Part shown: one piece after another, positions 20,640-31,390 of the stretch
Position numbering within the stretch: the stretch's first letter is position 1
Layout of the letters: each line of letters opens with the position of its first letter
NCBI GenBank assembly: GCA_013339685.2
Contig: CM023481.1
Location: 243,866,716 to 243,930,715 of the forward strand
From: Hyalomma asiaticum
Taxonomy: Eukaryota; Arthropoda; Arachnida; Ixodida; Ixodidae
DNA length: 64,000 bases
Direction of reading: 5' to 3'
Program-made: the position numbers and the translations under genes
Notes under the pieces: generated by a model
Databases searched by the model: none
Seen by the model: the letters and a program-made list of their open reading frames with translations, nothing else
Told to the model about the DNA's origin: nothing

Positions 20640-21610
20640 ATTTTAACAGTGAAGCTGTTTAAGCTATTGGCGAAACTGGGAAAGCTGCAAAAAACTTCGC
20701 TAAGTTGTGTAATGCTAGCATAACCATGCCAAGCTAAAGTAAAGCCAATTAGAGCTCCCTAAGAGGTAAGGCCTTAAGCTGTATAGTTGAGTGAAGGCTA
20801 ATTAATTGAAACCTAGTTCAGACAGGACTAATCCAACCAAGCCAAATTGAACTAATTCGGCCTTAATTAGGTCATGACAAAAGTAATAGCTAATTAAGCT
20901 GATAATTATTTAGGAGTAATAAAATACAGTACTAATAAATCAAGTATAATTAAAGTAAAGGAAATTAAGCAAAGCCTAATTCAGCTGATATGAATAAGTC
21001 TAGTGTAAGGAAGCTTAAGCTAATTAGCCCAGGACTAATAAAGCTGATCCTAATTAAGCTGAAATTAAATATGACGGCTAATTAGGTTAACACTAGTTAG
21101 GGGATGCCTAATTAAGGGAATACTCGTGAAGTGACGCTTAAATAAATAGTATGTCTAGCGTAACTAGGTTATACTAATTAGGCCAAGTTCAGTTAAGGCA
21201 GGTTTAATTAATCCACGCCTCATTATGTCATGACTAATGAAGCCCAGCTTAATAAGTCATGCCTGATTAGGTTAGGTGATTACATGGGATGTAATTATTT
21301 AAGATTTATCAAATCATGTCTAATTAACTTAAGACTAAACCATGCCTTAATAAGCTCAGAATATTAAGCTAAGCCAAATGCTAAAGGTGTAATCAATTTA
21401 AATACGTACTAATTAACCTTAGTCAACCCTCACCGGCTGTAATCTTTATTAATCCACTCTAATATATCTTAATCTACTGTAATCCACTCAAATATGCCAT
21501 AGTCCTGTTTAACGCATTTCTATCTGTCTTAATCCGCCCTAATGCACCTTATTCAGTTCTAATGAGCCCAAATCCATCCTAGTCGTTTAATCCACCTTAT
21601 TCAAGAAAAA
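20640..21610. repeat. AT-rich degenerate tandem array (TAATTA then TAATCC)
   Basis: About 1 kb is made of diverged units of roughly 14-16 bp. From 20700 to 21410 the core is CTAATTAAGC-like, and from 21410 to 21605 it is CTTAATCCACC-like. Coding potential is nil. It looks like an old minisatellite built from two related unit types. Confidence 0.75.
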
Positions 21611-22021
21611 TTTTGGGCTCGACTCCAGTCATGTTGTTCATTTCAAGTTAGAAGGTGGCGTATTTGGGTTCCGTAGGGTATAAACTCATGTACAATTACT
21701 GATCAATGATTGATTAAAATTTGGGAATCATCATTTCTTACAGGCTGCTGGCATGCATTTGTTGGCTTCTTGGGAAACTATATTTATGGTGCATTTTGCA
21801 CCGCACCGCCTGCGTCGACGCCAAGGTAGTTTACGGACTTCTTCCAATGGCATCTATGAGACTTGCTCATTAACAAAAAAATACACCTTTGCATATTTCC
21901 AGCAACTACTTTGCCTAGGCACTCACAACGCAAAGAAAATCAAGCGCACGGCGTGCGCGGGCTGCGAAGGGCCCGCACAGGGCCGCGGCGGGCGTGTCTG
22001 CCATCGGGCAGTTGCAGCGAT

Positions 22022-22065
22022 GCTCCTTGCATATGCTTTGACGAAACAAAGCATATACAAGGAGC
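22022..22065. repeat. Short perfect-loop hairpin
   Basis: Two 19-nt arms (GCTCCTTGCATATGCTTTG and its complement with one difference) surround a 6-nt loop (ACGAAA). Just upstream (21954-21990) lies GC-rich sequence with its own short inverted repeats. Confidence 0.7.
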
Positions 22066-22244
22066 GTGAGGAGAAGCCTCTTTTTGAGTTGAGGGCTCCC
22101 AAAAAAGTGGAAACGTTGTGCTCCGCTTGTGAATGCTATGCTTCGCGGATGTCTGCAAAATTTGCCTGAAATGTTCATTACAGTGTACACTAACTGTAGA
22201 ATATGTTTTTTCACCAAGCACAGGAGGTGGTTCAGGACCCTTTT

Positions 22245-22907
22245 AAAGGGTCCCTGAAACATTTTTCTGACATTGCGTCACTGATTAGGCAACACAATTG
22301 TGAAATCATTCACATCATAAATAAAGCGTTGGTTTCTTTTATACTTCTAGATATATTAGTACGTTTGCCTTTTTTCCCCTTTTGTGCATGTAAATTTGCA
22401 CCTATGTATTTCCCCACCTGCATGGTCCTTCGTGACCACAGTATACCATAAATAAATAAATAAATAAAGCAAAGCACCATATGCAAAGGCAGCTATGGGC
22501 TTATTTCTGTCGTTTTCCTCCTTACCACTGCTGTTCCTCCTCAACTCGATCAGCTGCGGAGTGCACGCTTGCGATGACTGTGCCTCCTACAACAGCTGAT
22601 GTGCCGAGCCCTCGTAGCAACATAGCACCGCGTGAGGTCGCCGGCCTTGGCAGTGTTAGCCTCTGTATTAGAGCGCTGCCGACTCATGTATGCGCCGCCA
22701 GATGCCGCGACGATACCATTGCCTGAAACGAATGCCGCGAGAGCACATAGGTGGCATAGTTCACTCCAGCAGGAGCACATTGTAAACTGAGCGGAGGATG
22801 TTCGCTGTCTACCAGAAGTTACGTAATAATTGTAGTCGTAAACTGCAATTGTGTACCATTGTTTTGTTATTGTTTTTAATACAAAACAAGTGCTACTAAC
22901 TTTCAAC
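22245..22907. other. MITE left end and unassigned DNA before the Gypsy LTR
   Basis: It starts with the MITE-like end AAAGGGTCCCTGAAAC (22245-22260), whose possible partner lies at 26361-26381 beyond the Gypsy element. An AAAT microsatellite lies at 22448-22470. I see no gene. Confidence 0.45.
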
Positions 22908-23070
22908 TGTTACAAACAACATATTGCTACAGAGCCGGTCAAGGTATGAGCCAGGGTCAGAGAAGAAGGAAGACGACGTGAGCTGGTGTGCAGCGGATCG
23001 ACGCCATCATCGTTTGATCATCGCCAACCTCGCCCTGTAAATAAACATCGCCCACTGTTCAACCGTAACA
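22908..23070 (+). repeat. 5' LTR of the Gypsy element
   Basis: 163 bp with inverted ends TGTTAC and GTAACA and an AATAAA at 23039. The following GTTTTGTGGTGGAGGTGCTG (from 23071) contains a primer-binding-like TGGTGGAGGTGCTGGG. Confidence 0.7.
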
Positions 23071-23177
23071 GTTTTGTGGTGGAGGTGCTGGGAACGATAA
23101 CTACGAAGACTGCGCTGCTTGGGTCAATCCTGCGACGAAGCCGACGCCTCGCTCGACTGCCCCCATCGGAGATCCCA

Positions 23178-24469
23178 ATGTCTCACACCGATAACTACCA
23201 GCCGTCTCTGCCATCTCCGGCACGGTCAGCCAGCGTCCGGATGCACCTGATGGAGCCACGCACTTTCTCAGGAAAGTCCGGCGAGGACGTTGAAGAATGG
23301 CTGACTCACTACAAGCGTGTGAGTAGATACAACAGCTGGAGCTCCGAAGCTCAGCTAGAGAACGTTGTTCTCTTTCTGACAGACACAGCACTTATGTGGT
23401 ACGAGAACCACGAGGATACGCTAACAACATGGGACCGCTTCGTTTCTGACATCACGGAGTGCTTTGGAGATTCAACTGCGAAACGGAAGCGGGCGGAGCA
23501 GACATTGCTTCAGCGTGCGCTAGTCCCAGGTGAGACATGCACGACCTATATAGAAGCAGTCCTGAAGCTTTGTAAGTCCGTTGATCCTCGAATGTCCGAA
23601 GATGACAAAGTTGGACACCTTCTCAAAGGCATTGCCGAGGATGTGTACAACTACTTGATCAGGAAGGAAAGCCTCAGCTCGGTAGCTGATCTCACCAAGC
23701 ATTGCCGTGCTTTCGAGACATTGAAGCTGCGCCGTATTACGCCAAAGTTCGGGAGGTTGGCGAACGTCGCAACCGTTGCAAGCATTGACGACAACTACAA
23801 CATCCAGCAAGACCTTGCGGCAGCCATAAGGCAGATTGTTCGCAAAGAACTGGAACGGCACGCCAAGGGGACGGATGTTGGGATGTTGAACAGCTTTGTC
23901 GTGCTCCTGCTTCCAACCACTTTCGTGAACCTGCGTCTGTCGTATCTGCATTGTCTGCCATGCCAGGCGTAGTAGACTATCAAGCCGACGTTCCTTCCCA
24001 GATGAAATCGACGTACCAACGTTCCTTCCCCGATGAAACGGGGCATAACCAGCGCCTTCGTGTGGCTGCCACCACTCACCGTCGTTCGGGAGGCCGCGTG
24101 TACTATGCCCAGAATCCCCGGGTTGACCACACTGCCTACAACGTCAGTTGCGCGTCACCTGTGTGCTACAACTGCGGCACCGTAGGACACATATCTCGGT
24201 TTTGTCACCGGCGTCGACAGGCGAGACCGTTTCTACAAGTTCCGACTTGGCATGAATTTGATCGTGACGACTACAACCACGGGCTAAGGGATTCTGCTGC
24301 CACAAGTGTAAAAGGAGGCCCAGCGCCACGTATGACCGATACGTTCTGTCAGTACAGGAGGAGTGAATCGCCAGCTTCAGACCGCAGCCTAACGCCACCA
24401 ACCAGTCGCCAACGCCGTTCGCCATCACCATGGCGGCGCTCAACGTCACCGCCGCCTTCGGGAAACTAG
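23178..24469 (+). pseudogene. Gypsy gag
   Basis: This encodes the element's capsid and nucleocapsid. The in-frame start is MSHTDNYQPSLPSPARS, followed by the capsid block EPRTFSGKSGEDVEEWLTHY. The retrotransposon-gag core lies in residues 40-150 (ALMWYENHEDTLTTWDRF). A single frameshift near 23890 separates capsid from nucleocapsid. The second frame holds one CCHC knuckle, CYNCGTVGHISRFC (24165-24206), and an Arg/Ser/Pro-rich tail ending TSPPPSGN. Overlap with the protease frame in another register (24430-24469) resembles the natural gag-pol frameshift of the group. Confidence 0.82.
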
Positions 24470-25251
24470 CCGGCGTGACCGATGGAGGTGAGGTCGCCGA
24501 ACAGTCTACACCTGTGCCGAATATTCCTCCGCCTCTGATGATGGTAAAGAACAAAGTGCGTGTGTTAATCGACAGTGTTTCTGCGACTGCGTTGGTAGAC
24601 ACTGGGGCTACCATGTATGTAATGAGTCTGACTTTTAAAGCAAAACTGGGTCGGAAGGTAATGTTCCCGTGGAATGGTGGTGTGATGTTTCGTGGTGTCA
24701 GTGGTGAGTGCATTGTTCCCCTCGGCGTCTGCGTTGCCAATGTCTTCTTTGGTGGGGAAGATTTTAAAACAGAATTTCTGATACTGCCGCGCTGCACTCA
24801 TGACGTCATCCTAGGGATTGACTTTCTTCGGGGTTGTGGTGCTTCGGTCAACTGTGGTACAGGTGAAATTACCCTTAACAGCGCGCTCCTCGCAACGCTT
24901 GCGGATGCACATTTGAGGGACGAATTCTTTATTGTTTCAGACTTGCTACTAGCGCCTTGGTCGCTGTCACGTGTGCGTGTCAAAACGACTGCTGCCGACC
25001 TGTCATCCTTTGACGCGCAAGTTCAACCACTCGCTTCAAACTGCGCTAAGAAGGACGTACTTGTGCCAAGATCTGTCGTGACAGTAGTGAATGGCGCCGC
25101 GAATTTGTGGGCATTCAACTGCTCATCCGCTCCTGCTGTACTCCCGCGTGGTATGAAACTTGCTGAATTTGACGAAATTAGTTACAGTGCCATCATGGCT
25201 CTAAATGAGGAGACAGCCTCCCACGAGCAGACCCTGCCGAAATATTTCTGA
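24430..25251 (+). pseudogene. Gypsy protease and linker
   Basis: The frame encodes a retropepsin that matures the element's polyproteins. VRVLIDSVSATALVDTGATM carries the catalytic DTGA near 24598-24609, and HDVILGIDFLRGCG (24799-24840) is the typical flap-to-helix block with ILG. The remaining 140 residues link to the reverse transcriptase and have no catalytic motif. The frame closes at 25251 with a frameshift before the RT, so the polyprotein is broken. Confidence 0.82.
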
Positions 25252-26100
25252 ACATCAGGTTCTCCAAATAATAAGCAAGTCGCTGCCCTCAAATGAGCGC
25301 CAAGTCCTCGCGCAAGTTCTCATGGCGCATCTTTCTGCTTTTGATTTCGCACAAGATGGCGAACAGGAGTCAACTACCGCGCTGTCGTGCTTTCCACAGA
25401 ATTGACACCGGTTCTGCACGTCCAATTCGGCAAAAGCCTTACCGCGTCTCCTCGGCAGAAAGGACATTTATCGCTGAACAAGTAACAGACATGCTACAGA
25501 AAGGTGTCGTTCAAGAATCTTCTAGTCCATGGGCAGCACCAGTCATCCTAGTTAAGAAGGATGGATCATGGCGGTTCTGCATCGATTACAGAAAACTGAA
25601 CGCAATCACCAAAAAAAGATGTCTACCCACTTCCAAGAATTGATGACATCATTGACTGCCTGCAGTCGGGTTATTGGCAGATACCCATGCACCCAGCCGA
25701 TAAGGAGAAAACAGCCTTTGTAACGCCAGACGGTCTTTATGAATTTAACGTTATGCTGTTCGGTCTTTGCAACGCGCCAGCGACATTCGAACGATTTATG
25801 GACACGATTCTACGAGGACTTAAATGGGAAATTGGTTTGTGCTATCTCGATGATGATGTGATTTTTGGCAGCACTCTGAATGAGCATAATAGACGTCTGG
25901 GTATTGTCCTTGATTGCGTCGAGAAGGCTGGTTTGGTACTAAATTCAAAGAAATGTCACTTTGGCGAGACCAAAACGGTGGTATTGGGACATCTGGTCGA
26001 TAAGAACGGTGTGAGGCCCGACCCACGCAAGATCGAGGCAGTCAGCTCTTTTGAACCACCAAAGTCAGTGTGAGAGCTTCGGAGTTTCCTGGGCCTTTGT
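25205..26100 (+). pseudogene. Gypsy reverse transcriptase, truncated
   Basis: HRIDTGSARPIRQKPYRVS leads into the RT fingers, KGVVQESSSPWAAPVILVKK, and the block WRFCIDYRKLNAITKK at about 25570. A frameshift near 25615 follows. The palm has FNVMLFGLCNAPATF (25744-25788) and the active-site block YLDDDVIFGS (25846-25875), where the usual YLDDI/V reads YLDDD. The sequence runs to GHLVDKNGVRPDPRKIEAV, then stops at 26071-26073 inside the connection domain. It is missing everything C-terminal. Confidence 0.85.
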
Positions 26101-27290
26101 TCGTAGGTTGGAAAAATTACGTTTAGGTTGGAAAAATTACGTGGGCGTCTCTGGTTAGGGGCCAATCAGTGGCCTCCCCATCTATCATTCGATGGCGGAG
26201 GCATTTGAAAACGCCTTTGGCGAGCCGCTGCGATCTTTTGCGGTGCGCGTGTTCAAAACCTTATTGTAAATTACACTCTTTACGCAGGGCGCTGAAATCT
26301 GTCCTGTAATGATCCTAGTCACTTGCTTTACCAGATCACCATGTTTGCACAAGATCTTCAAAACCGTTTCAGGGTCTCTTTAGGAAACATTTCGTTTGAT
26401 TTTGCTTTACGGGATATTGAACGATTATTTTTCTCTTACACTATTTTCTCGCACAGCTCGAAAATTTAGCCCTTCGGACAGTGATACAAATTTTCATTCT
26501 TTTACCCGCTTCCTTTATAGCTAGCAGTATAAAGAAACAGGTGCAAGAGGGAAAGATGAAGGATGCATGTGTCGGAAAACCGCAAAGGCTTGCCATGTAA
26601 CGCAGGGCTCATATATGGCCGTGTTTCTTAGTGTGCCTGCTCTAGCCATTTTAACCAAGTTTTGCTTATTTGTGGTAAAAAATTGCTAGCTGTTTATGAT
26701 GTGGTAGCGGGATCTCCCACCTTCTAAAAAAACAAAACTTTCATATATGTCATGCTTGTGGCTCAGCACAGGACCGGAAGCGAAGATAGAATTAAATGGA
26801 AAATTACAAAAGGCAAGCTCTGTAGGACCAGGCCCTAAAGGCCTCAAGTACATGGTGTCTCCTTGCAATTGTCTGGTGGGCTTCAATTTCTGATGTTATT
26901 GTCTGGAATTTTTTGTGATGTACAACTCCAGTGCTAAATGTCCCCCTCTCTCTCTCACTCTCTCTCTCTACCCCCCTCCCCTTTCCTTATATGTGTGGAC
27001 TTTCGAATGCCTCCAATTGAGCAGTGCTGCTTGGAATGTTTAAGGCTGCAGCATAAACAGCACTGTCAAAGTAAAATAGTAAGTTTACATCGCTTAACCA
27101 GTCTGTGAACCAGCCTACGTACTGGTTCAGTGTTGCAAACCGGTTCCAAGCTTTATTTTCTCAAACCGGAGCGAATTGGTGCACACTGAACCCGAACCTG
27201 AACCCGTATTTTTGTCAGTTAACACCTTGCTTTGTATTCGCAACTCCAGAAAAAGTGCTTCATCTGGCAACATTGCTCAGATAAACAAAG
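26101..27290. other. No gene recognised; MITE right end and pyrimidine tracts
   Basis: A MITE-like end AAACCGTTTCAGGGTCTC lies at 26361-26378. A CT microsatellite lies at 26945-26985. GAACC-rich repeat sequence (27105-27215) resembles 18610-18760. Nothing coding stands out. Confidence 0.45.
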
Positions 27291-27653
27291 ATGGCTTCCA
27301 CATCCAGGGTCATGGCCGTGCTTTTGCTTAGTGCTGTGCTAAAGTTTCTTGATTGCGGGATCGAATTACGATGCTTCATCGAAGGCGAAAGGGTTCTTGC
27401 TGCCGAACATTTTATATTAATCGGCCTAAAGGATATGAGCGGCGAAACAACGGAAATAATTGTACTCTGCGTTCAAACGTCGCACTTGTTGGGAGACCCA
27501 CATCAGATTTTTTTAAGGATAAAGAGCCTTTACAGCGATCCTGAAACAAATTATGAGGCACAGCATACGCATGGGACGAAGAAGACGAACGAAGGCAAGT
27601 GCTCGCTTTATATCTACTTACTACAATGCATGCAGGCAAAAGTATGTCATTAA
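27291..27653 (+). CDS. Unrecognised ORF, possible repeat-borne coding fragment
   Basis: An open frame of 120 codons on the + strand. The segment GERVLAAEHFILIGLKDMSG to LCVQTSHLLGDPHQIFLRI has the pattern of a structured protein. It recalls, to me, the region before SWIM-type zinc fingers in tick repeat-borne THAP/YqaJ-like proteins. I hold this as a weak impression only. No Cys-rich SWIM motif follows in frame. It lies 178 bp from the minus-strand THAP exon but on the opposite strand, so the two are not one transcript. It could equally be chance. Confidence 0.25.
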   Translation: MASTSRVMAVLLLSAVLKFLDCGIELRCFIEGERVLAAEHFILIGLKDMSGETTEIIVLCVQTSHLLGDPHQIFLRIKSLYSDPETNYEAQHTHGTKKTNEGKCSLYIYLLQCMQAKVCH

Positions 27654-27830
27654 TAATATTACCGCGGTTCAAGTTGAGCATTGACACGTTCAAAAAAGCT
27701 ACCAGATATACACGTTTAAGCAATGTCGCTATTTTGTTCACGCGCTTGCCTAAACTAAACTACACTTCGGCTCTTCGAAAAGCGCGCATGATAAAAAACG
27801 CGTGCGCACAAATATAATCTGTGTAATTAC

Positions 27831-28077
27831 CAGGGAGAAAGAAATCGTCGCGAGTGAAGTACCTGGAACAAACTAGCGTAGTTCCCGTCACCTTCTCGCC
27901 GATGCGCAAGTCCCTTATCCATGTTGCCCTGCACGAAGCATCGTCTCCTTCTTCGGGGAACCGATGAAACGACGTGCTGCTGTCCTTGCATCGCGATGAC
28001 ATGCACTGAGGCACGCAACAAAAGTCTTTTGATGAGGATTTTTTTCTTCTTCGGGCTGCTTCGAGGCAGCATGGCAT
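27831..28077 (-). CDS. THAP-domain exon (first exon or fragment)
   Basis: A THAP domain is a C2CH zinc finger that binds DNA in the nucleus. On the minus strand from the ATG at 28077 it reads MPCCLEAARRRKKSSSKDF, then CCVPQC, FHRFPEEGDD, TWIRDLRIGEKV, TLVCSRYFTRDDFFLP. All landmarks are in one frame without a stop. The last ligand is unusual: the family has C-x-x-H (CSRHF), here CSRYF. A consensus-like splice donor (CTG|GTAATT) follows at 27830, where THAP exons often end. No second exon was found. It may be a host gene exon or a decayed copy. Confidence 0.6.
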
Positions 28078-28402
28078 CGATTAAGGAACTATAAAGCTGT
28101 GTTACAACGCGCGGTAATGCGATAACATGCTGCGTTTCAAGATCGACCTTGGATCGGCTGGTTCCAGGAGCGTCCGCTAGGTGGTGACCATTTAGATGGA
28201 ATCGCGAATAGACATTTGCAGCAGCACTCTCTCCCCCTCCCCTCCCTCCACTTCCTTTTCTTTGAGCTGTTTGTGGCCACAGAGATGCCCATACCTGTTG
28301 CCGTGCTTATACAATGTGCTCACTGTTTGCTTCTCACCAGTGCACTTTAAAATGCCCTTCAAGAACAGTCAATTGACAGGGCATCACTGCACTGTTTACA
28401 GC

Positions 28403-28711
28403 TGAACTTACAACAAAAGAAAAAAAAATACTGCACGTAAACAACCACGCAGCACGTGCACAGAGGAGCGTGACTACAACATTCATTCGTCACGTGGATT
28501 TCCAGCTAATACGGACTTGAAGAGACAATGGATTGCCGCAGTCAAGAGAAAAGGCTTTGTCCCTTCATCATTATCACGCATATGCTTTTCACATTTTATG
28601 GATGGGAAGCGGAGTGCTCGGAACCCTGCGTCGACACTTGACCTCTCTCAGCAGCCTCTAGTTCATCTTTCTAATCTGTATTGGTACTTTTCATTTGAAT
28701 TTCTCAAATGA
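28403..28711 (+). pseudogene. Degenerate THAP-domain sequence
   Basis: On the + strand one frame reads RDYNIHSSRGFPANTDLKRQW, then AAVKRKGFVPSSLSRICFSH. The spacing F-P, then W, then C-x-x-H-F matches the second half of a THAP finger (H-F at about 28591). The first Cys pair is not convincing, and an in-frame TGA at 28403 precedes the domain. An acceptor-like TTTACAG lies at 28394-28400. It faces away from the minus-strand THAP exon 330 bp upstream. Most likely a pseudogene. Confidence 0.5.
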
Positions 28712-29391
28712 TGGCATTTGCAATCACTCCCCATATTTGAAAGGCCAGCCACCAGCTAATGGAAAAAGCATGCAGAGCGGACACCCGTGCAGGTCCGCCT
28801 TGGGCAGAGCAAACCAGGCGGGTGCGCAGTTAACAAAGTTACATTGAACGTCACATTTGGTCAGGCACCTTTTGTACTGCAAACGTTTCTTTAAAAGAAA
28901 GAAAAGTCACAGTTTCGCCACAAGGGTGAAGCAATCAATGCGATAGCAAGAAACTGTAATGCTATACGAAGTGAGGCTCGCAGCTTCAGGAGCAATATTA
29001 ATTGTAGCAAACATGCACTTGCGAAGTGAGCGCCTCCCATGGGCAGCGCGTGCTGGTATGAAGGGCTTTATACGTTGTGTGTCACAAAGCTACACATACA
29101 AAGCTAGGGGAGGCCGCTAAATGAACAAACAGAAGATGAGCGCAAACTATCAAGTGAAGCACGCACGAAACTAATGCACAGATATACACCGAACGAGCTC
29201 GAATAAGCTGTAACAATGGATACTCTCAGTTTGTACAGCTCTCCTGTTGCAAAGACGGATGCTCATTGCGCTCCTCGCGCCATCTCACTGGTAATGAAGA
29301 AACGCTTATAAGTGCCTGCCGTCTCTGAGTCCTGCTAGTGGTAAAGGGTGTGTATATAAGACTCGCCATTAGCTCCCTGAAGGATCTGCTC
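28712..29391. other. No gene recognised
   Basis: Mixed sequence with poly-A-rich stretches. Some of it may be repeat DNA, but I found no terminal repeat or protein domain. Confidence 0.4.
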
Positions 29392-29610
29392 TTTGTGGCG
29401 TAGTGGTTAGCACCACGCGCTGCCGAGCGAGAGGTTCCTGGTTCGATTCCACGCTTTGGAAGCATTCATCCGAATTATTTTTCTTTGGGACTTTTATATA
29501 TGTGTATACATACTTATACATATAACGTTCACGACGGCGGTGACGGGGACGGCAAAAACCAGCCGAGACTGTCCATATAAATGCTATTGCAATAAAAATG
29601 TGATAATCTC
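29392..29610 (+). mobile_element. tRNA-derived SINE (second type)
   Basis: The head TGGCGTAGTGGTTAGCACCA and B box GGTTCGATTCC (29440-29450) derive from a tRNA. The body has ATATGTGTATACATACTTA, GTTCACGACGGCGGTGACGG and ends AATGCTATTGCAATAAAA. It differs from the Ruka type. Confidence 0.7.
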
Positions 29611-29814
29611 CGCACACAGTTGCAGAACTAAAGTCGATAATAAACCTTGTTACAAATTGACCCAACTGAATGTTTATTATCCATGACTAATATAAATGCG
29701 ATAAAAGTTAAAACTGATTAGAACAGAAAAGTTCCAGCAGGCCTCACGTGCCGTGATAGGAGATGTTATGGGGAAAAGGCCGCACAATTCTTATGTATTA
29801 GCCAACATTATTCA

Positions 29815-30040
29815 GCCCAAAGATGATTTCTGGGGTTTTATGTCCAATAACCACGATCTGATTGAGACGTGTCATGGTGGAAGGTTCCAGAAATTTCGAC
29901 CACACGAGTTTCTTTAACGTGCACTCACAGTGCATGGGCATCAACATTTTGCCATCATTAGAATGCAGCCAAGTTCCCATAAGCACTAGACCACCCTGGT
30001 GGGGCCTTACAGAGAAAGTTAGTACAGAGCTGACAGTTAA
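29815..30040 (-). mobile_element. Ruka-type SINE, minus strand, decayed
   Basis: On the minus strand the body landmarks appear in order: TGCACTGTGAGTGCACG, CTCGTGTGGTCGAAATTTC, and TTGGACATAAAACCCC near 29832-29847. The tRNA-like head is mostly worn away. Confidence 0.65.
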
Positions 30041-30109
30041 CCAAGATGATGGAACTCCACCCAGCACTAGCTACCTTGCTAACCAGTGTTGGTTTTAAAT
30101 GAGCTAACA

Positions 30110-31260
30110 CCACATATGCTATGTCTTATGGTATATCATGTCATGAAATTTATATGATGCCCTGCATGTTGATATATGGGCCAGCTGAAGAAGTAACCAT
30201 AATGAGGTGTCATCTGTGATGTGTGTCATGGCATGTCATGCTTTGTGTTGCCACATGTTTCTAATGTATGCATGTTGCAACTACGTTAAACGACGACAAT
30301 GGCTTCATGACATATACTACGTCATGTTAGCTGAACCAGTCATTTCACGACCTATAAGACATTCATGTCATAAACGTTCGTGTGATCTATCATGTTTGTT
30401 ATAATCTCACATCGTGATACAGATTAATTTAATAGCAAGATAATGAAGCCACACCCATGACATCATGATGACACCATGTCATATACATCATGAGATATAG
30501 ACCTGCATGCAGTGACATTCATGTAATGAGATATGTTTCGTTTTTGTCATATGTTCATCTCATGCCATGCTAATACGATCATGTAAAGTCATGAACATCT
30601 AGCTCATACCATATCCATCAACCTGTATCTTTCGTTTGACACCCACCTTGACCCCCTTTCATTACCTCTTTTGCTTAACAACGCTTATGTCATGTCATGA
30701 ACATGACTGTAACTCATATCGCATCCCTTGAGCTGTACCTTTCTTTGACAGTCATCTTGACCCCCTTCCCTCAGTTTTTGCTCTGTCATGCTCATGTCAT
30801 AATGTAATTCATGTCGTGAATATGACTAACTCATGTTCATCACAAGAGCATGTCATGTCGTTAACACGACTATGACCAGACCAATATCGCATTCTTTGGC
30901 ATGCACCTTTCATCTGACACCCATCTCGACCCCCTTACAGTACTTTAGTTTTCCAGTCATGCTAATATTATGCAGTAGCATGGCCCGAGCAGGTCATGTC
31001 ATGAACGTGACTATGACCAATATCAGATCCTTTGACAAATACCCTTCCAGTAGTTTTATTTTTGCAGAGTCATGCTTATGCCACAGCATGACATGAGCAT
31101 GCAATGTCATGAACATGACTGTGACCAGTATGACATCCTTTGACATGCACCTTTCGTTTGTCACCTGTCTTGACCACCTTCTTAGTTTCAAGCTTTTCCT
31201 TTTATCATGTGTCATTATCATGCTTGCAAAATCAAGTCATTCTTTAATCATCATTTGATC
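30110..31260. repeat. CATG/TCATGA-rich satellite-like region
   Basis: The sequence is saturated with GTCATGAACATGAC-like palindromic words. A longer unit with CACCTTTCGTTTGACACC and CTTGACCCCCTT recurs at about 30629, 30741, 30905, 31040 (partial) and 31149, that is every 110-165 bp. It is a degenerate tandem array of about five copies with unequal spacing. Confidence 0.72.
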
Positions 31261-31390
31261 ATTATCATGGTGTACTCTCATTATCCTAACTGCTCTGACC
31301 TAACTTGCGTATCTTACAGACATTAACTTGATTTTCAATCATTGATTTCTTCACTGGCAACTCACTTTCATAGTCATGGGCATGACTTAA

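Larger units (their letters stand above)
19911..22243. mobile_element. Possible MITE/TIR element enclosing the AT-rich array
   Basis: The left end AAAGGGGCCCTGAACCACC (19911-19929) pairs with the right end GGTGGTTCAGGACCCTTT (22226-22243). Similar ends recur at 22245, 26381, 57679 and 58633. Homology does not extend far inward. The span may be one element holding later insertions or two unrelated ends. Confidence 0.45.
22908..26100 (+). mobile_element. Ty3/Gypsy LTR retrotransposon, 3'-truncated and decayed
   Basis: The order is a short LTR (22908-23070), gag (23178-24469), an aspartic protease (from 24430) and a reverse transcriptase (25380-26073). The sequence stops in the connection after the RT at about 26100. 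RNase H, integrase and the 3' LTR are absent. Frameshifts occur near 23890, 25240, 25290 and 25615. At the truncation point a 19-bp unit (TAGGTTGGAAAAATTACGT) is duplicated in tandem. Confidence 0.88.

Noticed and set aside
20640..21610. Regulatory enhancer made of homeodomain sites
   Set aside because: Regular spacing and simple composition fit a degenerate minisatellite better, so it is kept only as a speculative finding.
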